This document shows, piece by piece, positions 42,857 through 52,884 of a stretch of 64,000 nucleotides of DNA (its first letter is position 1; each line of letters opens with the position of its first letter). The stretch is from contig JABACO010000007.1 in NCBI GenBank assembly GCA_013339895.1, positions 3,426,701-3,490,700 on the forward strand, read 5' to 3'. The position numbers were made by a program, and so were the translations under genes. The stretch comes from Ephydatia muelleri. Taxonomy: Eukaryota; Porifera; Demospongiae; Spongillida; Spongillidae. Below the pieces are notes generated by a model. The model saw only the letters and a program-made list of their open reading frames with translations, was not told where the DNA came from and made no database searches.

Positions 42857-43537
42857 TCACTCCCTCCATAAATAGACATGTCCACATGTCTAATGGTCCC
42901 AAATCGCTCAGGTGGCCTCCTTTCCCGTGTTGATCGACAAAGCCCTTCCTCTTCTGGTGCCTCCGGAGTGCCCTGCGCCTCCTCTTCACTCTCCATGTTA
43001 TCGTCCATTTCTGGTACTAAATTCTCGGGGTCCTCTTCTGTGGTATCACCTGTTTCAACTAATTGACTTTCAGTACCATGTTCCACTCCTTGCAGCATGT
43101 CAGGTTCAGTTGGCCTCACCAGAGTATCATCCTCCCGTTCCACTAGGACTTCTTCGTATTGGCTGGTCTCATCTGTGCTCCTATCTTGAATGAGCGCTTC
43201 ATTCTCTGTGGTCTCATCCAGGCTGTGTTCTTCATGACCAGATTCATCCGGCATAGGTTCATCATCTAAGAGTCTGGTGAGATAGGGCCTTTAGGCGGTC
43301 AAAATGTACTACCTGCTGCTTGTGCGGTGGAAGATTCCATTTAATTTGATAAACGCCTTTCTCATACACTTTTGCAACAGTATAGGGGCCTTTCCAACAT
43401 GCATGAAGTTTCTTAGAGTGCCCCTGGGGTACAGCTGGACAATATAACCACACACTATCTCCCTCCTTATATGGTTTTCCCTCTACCTTGCGGTCATAGA
43501 GTTGTTTGTGCCTCCTCTGTTCAATTCCCAAGTGCAC
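42778..43537 (-). pseudogene. gypsy-2 integrase C-terminal region and acidic tail
   Basis: The ORF 43262-43537 reads RRHKQLYDRKVEGKPYKEGD, WKGPYTVAKVYEKGVYQIKW and VVHFDRLKAL, the SH3-like GPY/F end of a gypsy integrase. A frameshift then leads to an acidic tail (42778-43254, Glu/Asp-rich) with CRSTRERRPPERFG, typical of the end of gypsy Pol; it reads into the LTR. The catalytic core upstream is deleted at about 43530. Confidence 0.7.
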
Positions 43538-45331
43538 ATGTCTGGGGTAAACCTTCTTTCATCCACCTTTTCATTTGACCTATGTCAGGGTCATCAGTCT
43601 GGAACTGGATAACCTCCTGCTTTGACCACTGCAGTGCCCAGCCACCTACATTACTACCCCTCTGGTCAGTGGTGGCATGTACCCCTACAGGTTGGTTACT
43701 ACACTGGTGACACGGATAGCGAGACAAAGGATCTGCATTGCCATGCTTCTTACCAGGCCTATGCTGAACTGTAAACTCATATTCCTCAAGGCGCTCTAAC
43801 CACCTGGCTACCTGCCCTTCAGGCTCTTTAAAGGAACGTAGCCACTGCAAAGCGTAATGGTCTGTGCGAACAATAAATGGCCTACCATACAAATATGGTC
43901 GAAACTGATCTATTGCCCACACTAATGCCAGCATCTCTTTTCGTGTGGCACAATACTTACGTTCGGCCTTAGTAAGGGTTCGGCTTGCGTAGTAAACCAC
44001 ATGCTCAGCACCTTGATGATTCTGGGACAGGACAGTGCCAAGACCATCGTCACTTGCATCGCAATCCACAATGAAGGCCTCTTCAAAGTTGGGGTAGACC
44101 AGCAACGGAGCAGAGGTAAGTTTAGTCTTCAGCAGAGTAAATGCTTGCGAACACTGCTCTGTCCACTGCCACCGCTTCCCTTTTTCCAGCAACCTATTTA
44201 GTGGAGCTGTGATCTGTGCAAAATTATGAATGAAACGTCGATAATAGGATGCCAGACCCAAAAACTGCCTTATTTGCTTTGGTGACATAGGAGTTGGCCA
44301 GTCTAGGACACATTGAATCTTCTCAGTGTCAGCCTCCACTCCTTTGTTTGAGACAACATACCCCAAGTACTTCACCTTATTCGGAACAGATGACATTTCC
44401 TTGGCTTCAACTTTAGACCTGCTTGCTTCAGCCTCCGGAACACCTCCGTCAGGTTCTGAAAATGTTCCTGCACTGTGCGACTGAACAATATTATATCGTC
44501 AATGTATACTAAACAGGTGGACCAATGCAAACCAGTCAGGACCCGTTCCATCAAGCGTTGGAAGGTACTGGGTGCATTGCATAACCCAAAAGGCATTGTG
44601 CGGAACTGAAACAAACCAAACGGGGTAGAGAATGCTGTTTTCTCTTTATCTTCTTCTGCCACCTCCACCTGCCAGTATCCGCTTGCAAGGTCAATTGTAC
44701 AAAACCATTGTGCACCAGACAATGAATCCAATGTATCGTCTACCCGCGGAAGGGGATGGGCATCCTTTTTGGTGAGGGAATTCAGTTGATGGAAATCCAC
44801 ACAGAACCTGGTTGATCCATCTTTCTTTTGTACCAGAACAACCGGTGATGACCATGGTCCTGTAGCTGGCTCAATTACCCCTTGAGCCAACATGTCATTT
44901 AACATCCTCTTTACTTCCTCCCGACGGTGGAACGGTAGTCTTCGTGGTGGCTGCTTAACAGGGTTGGCACCCTGGGTATCAATGTGGTGCTGCACAAGAC
45001 GAGTTCTGCCTATGTCTGAGTCTGATGTGGAGATAATGCTTGACAATTGGCACAGTAACATTCTTAACTGCTCCAGTTCTATGTCTGAAAGACCTTCCAC
45101 CCCCATTATCAGGCTCTCAATAATCTCTGGTCCCACCTCCCTGTCTTTCTCACATGCACTAATACGCCCCTGTGATGCTTCCACTACATGAACACCATAT
45201 GGACCCTCCAATGGCACAAACCTTCCTAACTTCTCACCATTGTGGAGAGTTATTGATGAATTACCTGGATTCAACATTTGCACTGGGATTGCACCATCTC
45301 TGTTGATTGCCATCGAATGTGCCACTGCCAA
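43521..45331 (-). pseudogene. gypsy-2 reverse transcriptase and RNase H
   Basis: RT motifs on the minus strand: VQKKDGSTRFCVDFHQLN, TIDLASGYWQVEV, FRTMPFGLCNAPSTFQRLM and YIDDIILFS (catalytic YxDD). RNase H follows in another frame: FIVDCDASDDGLGTVLSQ, TRKEMLALVWA, TDHYALQWLRSF and GNADPLSRYP. The frames join near 44372-44396 only with a one-base shift. The RT would otherwise be complete. Cytoplasmic reverse transcription is the known role of the family. Confidence 0.82.
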
Positions 45332-46020
45332 ACCATGACGCTCCCCATGAAATTGGGCTGGGGTTCCAAGATCCCTACATTACTTCTTCTGCACATCTTT
45401 CCATCCACCATTAAGGTCGCCACCAGCTGGAATTCACAATTCGCAGGAATAGAGATACTCTCCATGACGACAGCATCACAGACCAATGGACCCAACTGGT
45501 TGAACTGTAAGATCACTACCTCTCCTCCTGCTGACATTGATCTAGCATCAAAATCAATGGCACAACCATTAGCACACAGAAAGTCAGCTCCCAGAAGGCA
45601 TTCTTGTGTCAGATCCCTTGCAACAAGGAAAAGCTGGTCCACATGCAACCCACCCACATGAATATTCAATACCACCTGACCGTCCAGTTGAAGACCCTTT
45701 CCATTTGCTGCCACCACTGCTTGTGTAGTTGGAGCCAGAGTGCTTACAGTACACTTTGAAACCTTTTCCCATATGTCAGCCCGAATTATTGTAACTGCAG
45801 ATCCTGTGTCAACTAGCATTGAGACACTGCAATGTTCAATTAAACCACGAATACAAGGCGCTGACCTGGTGTCAATACTTGTACCCCCAACAAAGGTTAC
45901 TGATTTTAATTTACCTTTAGCATCCTCCTTATCTTTGGTCTGAGGGGTCACAGCTGGCGGTAGACCTCTCCCGCCGGACCCCTGGAGTTTAAAGGAGTCT
46001 GCTGCTGGAGGGCTGGACAC
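45271..46020 (-). CDS. gypsy-2 aspartic protease region
   Basis: A 249-residue ORF with MLVDTGSAVTIIRADIW, the Asp-Thr-Gly active site of retropepsins, and ECLLGADFL, the flap-to-C-terminal signature with the hydrophobic-Gly motif. It overlaps the RT ORF in another frame, which could reflect programmed frameshifting or decay. The protease normally cuts the Gag-Pol polyprotein in the particle. Confidence 0.7.
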   Translation of the reverse strand: MSSPPAADSFKLQGSGGRGLPPAVTPQTKDKEDAKGKLKSVTFVGGTSIDTRSAPCIRGLIEHCSVSMLVDTGSAVTIIRADIWEKVSKCTVSTLAPTTQAVVAANGKGLQLDGQVVLNIHVGGLHVDQLFLVARDLTQECLLGADFLCANGCAIDFDARSMSAGGEVVILQFNQLGPLVCDAVVMESISIPANCEFQLVATLMVDGKMCRRSNVGILEPQPNFMGSVMVWQWHIRWQSTEMVQSQCKC

Positions 46021-46813
46021 TCCCTTCGAACATGGCCTGGCTGCCTACAATGCCAGCATCGTAGCGGGGTCCTCCTCCTAGGCTCCGACTTGTCGGTAGA
46101 CAGTGGTTCACTGGATAAACAAGCCATCCTCTCTGTCAGCTTTTGTACGTCCGCCGTCAGACGGTCCTGTTTGTCCTCTAACGCACCCCTTCCGACGGGC
46201 AAGAGAGCAGCTCAGATGAAGCTGGAATCTGGTCCCGTCTTTCTTGGCACAGGCGCCTCTGTGCCTGCTCAGCAGTCTCCAATTTTCGCGCCAACTCCAT
46301 CGCATCGTTGATGCTGTGCGGCATGTCCTTCATCAGCTGCATCTGCATGGTGGGAGAAACTAAACCCTGAATAAATTGATTACGAACCAGTTCCTCTAAC
46401 TGTCCATTCGACCAGTCCGGGAAGGCCTTAGAGGCTATCATTCGCAACTCTCCCGCAAAGTCTAGCAATGACTCCCCGGGTCGTTGCACGCGGCACTGCA
46501 ACTTAATCTGCCACTCCAGCCCCATGCCAGTCTTGCCGTACCTTAACGTTAGACACTCGCAGACAGCGCTGTAGTCCTTGCTCTCAACCAATCCATTTTG
46601 GTACACTAACCTGAAGGGTTCGTCGTCTAGCAGAGACAGCAACTCTTTTCCTCGGTCCCCTTTCCCTATCTTTGCTTCGTTAGCGTATGCTTCGAAACGG
46701 ATAAGCCAGAGTTCCCAGTCTGTCTTCGTAGTGAATTTCGTGGGCGGCCTTGCGCAGTATCGCACAACCTTCGTATAGGCGCTGTCCACGTTCACAGAGA
46801 TGTCTTTAGTCAT
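45948..46813 (-). pseudogene. gypsy-2 Gag with zinc knuckle
   Basis: The probable start is the Met at 46813 (MTKDISVNVD), just inside the 5' LTR. The capsid-like part includes WELWLIRFEAYANEAKIGKG and SLLDFAGELRMIASKAFPDW. A frameshift near 46190 leads to CWHCRQPGHVRREC, a CX2CX4HX4C nucleocapsid knuckle at about 46035-46080. An intact element would read these in one frame. Confidence 0.75.
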
Positions 46814-46837
46814 TGCGTCGTCCACTTCTGACACTAA

Positions 46838-47003
46838 TGTAACAGGCCAGGTTGTACCCAAAATATTATAATGAGAGAAGTGTACAACACTGCAGAAATA
46901 TGCATTTATATACAGTACAATACATTAGGTGCAGAGTTCACGGGAACACAAGTGGCCAAGCTGTCTGGGTAGAGGTTTCTGCGCATGCGTATAAGGTGTT
47001 ACA
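46838..47003 (-). repeat. gypsy-2 LTR, right (5' LTR)
   Basis: 166 bp from TGTAACAGGCC to AGGTGTTACA on the plus strand, the partner of the left LTR. An extra short AT segment (ATGCATTTAT) accounts for its greater length. It would hold the promoter for minus-strand transcription. Confidence 0.9.
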
Positions 47004-48795
47004 CTAATTTAGTGTGCATTGAGTTTTAAGGCAGAGTCACTTGCCTAATCCTTTTTTCAGTTACGCACATTCATTTTAAGCAGTCCATTGTCTATATTCA
47101 TACTCAAGACTACTAAATACCTTAATAAAGAACTTCGCTCGTTCCTTTCCATCAAACATCATCTAAAAACTGCATATCATCCTCAGGTACAGATTTGTGA
47201 AATACATTACCAACTATAATAATAATGAACTTTAATATTTTAATTAAAATGTACTTTACATTCACAATAATTATTAATAATATTTTTTTGTCGTGTGCAT
47301 ATTTTTAAGTTGTTTTTGTTGAGTGTTAATAACTTATAAAGGTAACCTTGTAATTTGAAAGGAACACCCACATCATATTCAAGTTCCAAAACTAGTGAAA
47401 ACAACTGTTAATAAACATCATTATAATTAGGATAGGTAAACAATTAAATGAATTTCATATCTCTGCTAGTAAGTTTTATAATGAAATACGTCAATTATTG
47501 AGGTTATTTTTCCATTTTGAATCATTTGATTGAAATTTTCCATACACCCCTTATCACTAAATCCATAATATTACATGGTGTTAAAGTACATCATCTGCTG
47601 ACTATAATAATCAAAAAGTACTTAGTTCCAACAATAGTATGTACACATTGTATTCTTACATGATCGATCATAGACTACTGGCCTCATAGAGAAATTTGAC
47701 CAAACAATACAAGCAATGCTGACGAAGTGTACTAGCATCAAGGAAGACAATTGGGATGAGTTTATCGACACATGCTTTTTTGCATACAATGCATCTAAAT
47801 ATGAATCTACCTTATTCAGTCCTTTTGAGTTAATATTTGGGCGAAAAGCCATGCTTCCAATTAAAGTGGACAATTTGAAAAAAGAACCTCAAGATTTGAA
47901 CAATTGATTCCAAAAGAGGACAAGTAATGCCTCTAACAAAGATCATTTCAACATGAAGCATTTGAACTTGTAAAAAAGGCAAAGGAAAATAATATAGCAG
48001 CCCAAGTCAGGCAAAAGGTGCATTATGACAGGAAGCATTCAAGATTACAGTCCTATTCAATTGGTTCAAAAATTTAAATTTTCGTTGAAAGACTTTACTA
48101 GGCGGAAAAGAAAATGGGGAAAGTTGGACACCAAGTATGAGGGTCCATTTGTGATCCAGAAAAATCTAGGAAAAGGATTGTACACCATATGATCCACCAA
48201 TGACCCTTCCATTGTGTACAAGCAGGTGACAGGCGCACTTTTGATGCCCTGCTTAACACCACTAACGTCTCCATTAAGGAAACCGGCAACTATCACACCA
48301 GAAGAGCATTGTTTATCAAAGCAAATAGATTAGGTGGACTTACCTGGCATTGCTTCTTCTGGTATTTTGCATGTGCAGGATTATGGTTACAAATCTGAAG
48401 AAGAGCCTAAGTCCATCAAGCTATGTGTCAAGTCTAAGGATTCCATTTTCTCTGGCCATTGCTCTTCACAGATACCGCAACAACATACTTCAACACAGCA
48501 GTCATATGGCAGTACAAGCATTGCTAGTATTAATGGTGAACAGGAGGCTGAATACAAATCAAAAGAAAACCAACTGTCCTTGCAACAATGTTGCAAAAGT
48601 GAGGAATCAGTTACATCAGACAAGTTTAAACAATGCAATTCGAGAATACTGAGAAGAATTTGCAAGACAACACCATTCTGTCATTCTGTACATGCAAAGA
48701 TTGTTGTGGATCAGCAAGGAGTTGTTCATGTAATGCTTCTCACATTCCCTGTAGTAGCGCATGTCATCCATCTATAATCAGTTGCTCTAATTCTC
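47004..48795 (+). mobile_element. Ginger-B element, copy 2
   Basis: The element begins at the gypsy-2 LTR. An exon-like piece at about 47060-47186 ends SIKHHLKTAYHPQ before a GT, as in exon 4 of the Ginger-type gene (LEIRHHFTTPYHPQ). From 47567 it matches copy 1 closely: the exon with FDQTIQAML and FFAYNASKYESTLFSPFELI, the degraded GPY/F region, and the Ser-rich middle with CSSQIPQQHTSTQQSYGS. It stops at about 48790, where a hAT end begins, before the Ulp1 domain. Stops and frameshifts make it inactive. Confidence 0.7.
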
Positions 48796-48804
48796 CTGCT
48801 GCAT

Positions 48805-49860
48805 GGGCGTCGGAACCGGTCCGGCAGGTCCGGCGGCCGCCGGACCAATACTTTCTAATAAAATTAATAATTATAAATTAACAAACAAGGGCAGACGGAT
48901 GGAATTTCTCTAGCACCACGGCAGACGCGGAAGAAGGGACAGACAATAATATCGAGAGAGCGGAGTCCATTTATCTTCAGTTTAGACGATGTACATTATC
49001 AGATGACACCTAACATTGTTATACATTATCGTAGCAAGTTCATTCGTACTGCACAATGCCAGACGTAACAGGAAATAATTAGATGCATGCGAAAGGGCGT
49101 GTGGCCTGGTCATCACCCGTACCCATTCCCTTATTACCTACTACGATGCTGCTTTTTGTCACTTATGCATGATGACAGAAGTAGAAAAGAAATTCAAGGC
49201 AAGTACCAAACCGTGAACTTACTTTCATTTCGAAAGAATACACGAACTGGAAAGATGCTTGTGAAGCATTTCAAAAGCACTTTAACAGTGATTGTCATAA
49301 GGAAGCTGTTGAAAGCGGGCTTTGGAAACAATACATTGTTACTGGACAGTAATTGTATTGAAGGGTGTACACTTATTTATTGTTCGAACCACGATCGTCA
49401 CAATAATTGTTGGTTGATGTCACAATAAATGTGAGTTATTGTGCTGCTGCTCACGTGCACGCCAAACACCTCAGGCGGTGGCATTACTCGTCATCGCCGT
49501 CATCGTCATCGAACAATTCACTGTCGGGCAGCTGCAGAGCTTCATGCACGTGACTGACATCCCAAAATCGGCGATTGTGCTTGAGAAACATCAGCATTTC
49601 CAGAGTGACTGGCAGCAAGCGAGCACGATAATCCGTGGCAATGTACTTGGCAGTCGAAAGAAGCGACTCGACTTCCACAGAGCCAGTCGGAATAAAGCTG
49701 AGGTTGATGTAGTTGGAGCCTTTCTTCTCTGCATCCATCTTGCGTTTTTTTTTTAACGCTGCTTGGAAGTCGACGCGACCATCAGCAGCGCGTAGGCCTA
49801 CCGTAAACAAGACTGCCCGCCCGGATCCGAGTGTGATGCACAAGTAGTTTTGTACGTTGA
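48805..49860. mobile_element. hAT-type element remnant
   Basis: A CATGGGCGTCGGAACCGG end at 48805 is typical of one hAT group. At about 49120-49350 the plus strand, across frames, encodes YDAAFCHLCMMTEVEKKFKA and EYTNWKDACEAFQKHFNSDC followed by HKEAV, the TTF-type zinc finger at the N-terminus of ZMYM1-like hAT transposases. The minus-strand ORF at 49484-49843 encodes PTGSVEVESLLSTAKYIATD and TLEMLMFLKHNRRFWD, the hAT C-terminal dimerisation domain. Opposite orientations show that two copies or an inversion are involved. The right end was not found. Confidence 0.55.
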
Positions 49861-50470
49861 GCCAGATAGGTCTACTATCGGGTGAGCGTTAAATACTGCA
49901 AATCAAGAATTCTAATGCAAGTGAGCGTTAAATAGTGAAGTAAGCAACAAGATGATACAGTGTATGCATTGCAATAATATTGTAGAATTATACTGCACAG
50001 CAACTTCATTGTCTCCAGCACTAGGGGAATGGAAGGGAATAATGTTTCAAGAGACTCCAATTTATCGTCCGATGAAGCCTCGTATAACGGAATAGGTCTC
50101 CTAGACAACACAAATGCAGGAAAACAAGTGTTATAATCATGGGTACAGTATCAGCTTGTTTCAGCGCTAGTGGACACAAGTTCATCGGAGCTACTCCAAT
50201 TTCAGTTACTCCAATTTCAGTCCATGCTCATAATTCTGGCGTAAAAAACTAGCCGAGCTTGTAGTCAAATGACATGCATGATCACATACCTTTCAAATAA
50301 TCGGCGTAGTAGACTCACAGTGACACTACTGACAGCGTATTCTAAGGTTTGGCAAATAAATAGACGGTTAATTAAGGCTGAGAATTCCCGTACTGAATTG
50401 GACGGTGAATTTTCAAATTTGTTATGATCTCGATAGCCGTAAGCACACGTTTTGTTGTCTGCACGGATGC
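49861..50470. other. No gene recognised
   Basis: Sequence between the hAT and Tigger remnants. A repeated GTGAGCGTTAAATA motif appears at 49880 and 49922; nothing else is recognised. Confidence 0.4.
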
Positions 50471-50501
50471 GTGACTGATTGCGGATTTTGCAATCACCCG
50501 C

Positions 50502-50798
50502 GTGCGGACGGTCGAATTGCTGTGGGTGGTGCGTGCGTGGGAGGCTATAACGAAAGAAACCATAGTGCGATCATTTGAAGCGTGTGGGATAACGACCAGT
50601 GATCCTGACCGTATACACTGCACCAGCAATGCAAGTGGTCTTACCTTGGCAGCATACCCTGTCCTAAAATCGTTCCATGTCCGCCTCACCCAAAGCATTG
50701 ATACCGATGGGAAGGAATCTGACGATAGTGAGTGGTCCAGTAGTGATGAGGACGCTGCAGAGAATGCGGATGAAGATGAAGAGGTGGACGTTGAATGA
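50502..50798 (+). pseudogene. Tigger/pogo transposase C-terminal fragment
   Basis: A 98-residue ORF with VVRAWEAITKETIVRSFEAC and GITTSDPDRIHC, the helix after the last catalytic Asp in DDE_1 (Tigger/pogo) transposases, followed by a very acidic tail (SDDSEWSSSDEDAAENADED). The catalytic part is absent. It is not close to the Tigger at 10353, so a second family is represented. Confidence 0.65.
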
Positions 50799-50933
50799 CA
50801 CTATACATGCACGCATCTGTCCATCCGCATGCATGGGTATATCTGTATGTCTGTACTATTGTGAGTAGGTCATGCAGTTCATTCTAACGAATTACATTAA
50901 GGACTCCCATTGACCATTGTGTTGTTTATAATA

Positions 50934-51370
50934 TTATAAACTCATCACTCTTACAATGATAACATTACTCACTACATTTTGTGCACACGTAAGTATCGCT
51001 GCATGCACTTTCGTCATAAGTCTTTTCTTGGCTTCCAAACAGTAGACACAGGGTACTTCCAAACCCTTCCATTTTTTGTGTCTCCCTGTGACAGTACATG
51101 TCACGACACCACCCTTTTCAATAAATACGTCCATCGTGCGGGAAAGTTCACGCGGCACATGCCCAACTATTGCTCCATAACGCATACTGCATGTCGGTCG
51201 TGATCGTGTATGTTATCCGGCTCCTTGCACACCGTCAGTACTTCTCCTAGTTCCGGGGTCCAGATTTCTTTATAAACATGATGTCCTCGTACTGCACTTT
51301 CCACCCTAATTGAATCCTCTACCATTTCACATGCAGTGACGTCGACGCCGATGGAATGCGATACACCCAC
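50934..51370 (-). pseudogene. HIRAN-domain ORF, frameshifted
   Basis: Two overlapping minus-strand frames (51167-51370 and 50934-51185) together give a HIRAN-like domain: VRGHHVYKEIWTPELGEVLT and CKEPDNIHDHDRHAVCVM, then YGAIVGHVPRELSRTMDVFI and GGVVTCTVTGRHKKWKGLEV. The E/P/N...D/...A-V pattern followed by G-x-hP-R is the HIRAN signature. HIRAN domains bind 3' DNA ends in HLTF/Rad5-type proteins, and stand-alone HIRAN ORFs occur in invertebrates. A one-base shift near 51180 separates the halves. The start is an ATG at 51370 (MGVSHSIG). Whether it is a host gene or element cargo is unknown. Confidence 0.6.
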
Positions 51371-52203
51371 AATTATTTATTACAACTCGGTCATGTGATC
51401 ATTGTGCCATTTCGCATGCAGCGGCCTCAGCTGGTCATGTGATCGGATTCATTGGTTACGTTAAGTAAATTTAATGGATCCAATCCCCTTTTGCCGCCAA
51501 ACGAGCGGGAGATACCAGGTAACTTGGAAGGGCTCTTTCTCATAACGAGAAGCTTACCTCCCCCTGTTTGCCCTGGTTGTCATTTGTAGGTGAGTTGTAT
51601 TATATGTCTAGACTATTGGAGCGTCCCGAAACTACTTTTTAGGAACGCCGCCTTTGTCGTTGTATTGCATACATGCAGAGCATCGTCGGCTACATCTTGA
51701 GCTAACGATCGAAGGTTGAAGGGACCATCGAGGATTGCGTTTCCAAAACATGACAGCAAAATTGCATGCTGAAACTTCTATTTCCGTGGAGGGTATTAAG
51801 AACGCCCGGACAAGCGTTTCTAGTACCGATTAGAAGCCGCGGCTTCTAATTGCGAGGTTACGGTAGCAATTTAGCATTACTCGGAAAAATCGATTAGTGA
51901 ATTTTATCTATTCGAAATAACCGGTTTATGTTTCTCCATTCGGAGGCTCTTAGGTATTCGTACGTCGTCAGCGTCGACAATTATTCGAATACCGTTTTAT
52001 ACTAATATCCGGATATGATTTTCCGCAGATTATTTCATAATTAGAGTTATATATATAAACATACGTCACTGTTGTTTTTACTATTTATATTTAATGCGCA
52101 TCAATTTGGGATACAAAATATATACAGCTCAATGCTTTTATCATCGTCTTCAAGTAAGTAACGAAGTTCATTAGTATATGCCACGAGTTGTGTTTATATG
52201 TAG
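51371..52203. other. No gene recognised
   Basis: AT-rich sequence with several TTCGAATA and GAAGCCGCGGCTTC short palindromes (for example 51832-51850). No coding evidence was found. Confidence 0.4.
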
Positions 52204-52882
52204 TAGCAATGCATTTATGTAGTACTAGTATTGCATTGTTTTATTTGTACAGTGGTACATATCTGAATATTGCGCTAGCGAGTGAAATAGAATGTCAGAC
52301 TTCTTACCCACTTCAAGTAAGTATCCGCGCTCTGTTTGCGTATGTGTAGGAATTGGAGAGCATTACGCAATTATACTAATGGGAAATTTGATATGCATTT
52401 ATAGCGAGAACGTGTTGAGGGATGATTGTAAGTGGAGTACGTTATTGTACGTGATGTGGGGTGAGTTTTTAATGGTGATGTCTGGTCTCAGTGGTTAGTG
52501 TTGGATGGTTAGGTTTACATTACTATTGATATGTTATGTATAAGTACCTGGTAAAGACATACAATTTATTAAACTCTATATGACAAACACATGCTACTGT
52601 AGACCTTTGTGTCTCTGTGTTTTCAACTGACATGCATAGCTCTAGTTTGGTGCGAGACCAGGTGGATTTCTGTGCAGACATAAATTATCTTCTCAATGTG
52701 CACTCCACAAGCACCATAACCTGAATAACCTAGGTATTCGGCAGGAAATTTGGCAAAACCTATTCGGAGAAATCGATTTTGTTTTTTAAACTATTCGGAA
52801 AAATCGATTTTCAGATCCACTGAAAAATCGATTAGTGTTTTAAAAGTATTCGGAAAAATCGATTTTCATTATGCAGAGGAGG
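52204..52882 (-). repeat. AATCGATT-rich inverted repeat, right arm
   Basis: Reverse-complement partner of 41996-42700. The outer end (52770-52870) carries GGAAAAATCGATTTTC motifs and finishes ATTATGCAGAGGAGGTTA, matching TAACCTCCCTTGCATAAT at 42001. It abuts a gypsy fragment at 52885. Confidence 0.8.
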
Positions 52883-52884
52883 TT

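Larger units (their letters stand above)
42701..47003 (-). mobile_element. Ty3/gypsy LTR retrotransposon (gypsy-2), internally deleted
   Basis: Two LTRs (42701-42856, 46838-47003) enclose gag, protease, RT and RNase H on the minus strand. The 5' LTR is on the right. Just inside it the minus strand reads AGTGTCAGAAGTGG, a likely primer-binding site; next to the left LTR it reads GGAGGGAGTGA, a polypurine tract. The integrase zinc finger and DDE core are missing: RNase H is followed at once by the integrase C-terminal region. Flanks do not share a target duplication (left TTATTG, right CTAATT) and belong to different repeats. Confidence 0.88.

Noticed and set aside
41996-52882. Maverick/Polinton element suggested by long inverted arms
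   Set aside because: No DNA polymerase B, packaging ATPase, adenain-type protease or capsid gene was seen between the arms; the interior is explained by gypsy-2, Ginger-B, hAT and Tigger pieces.
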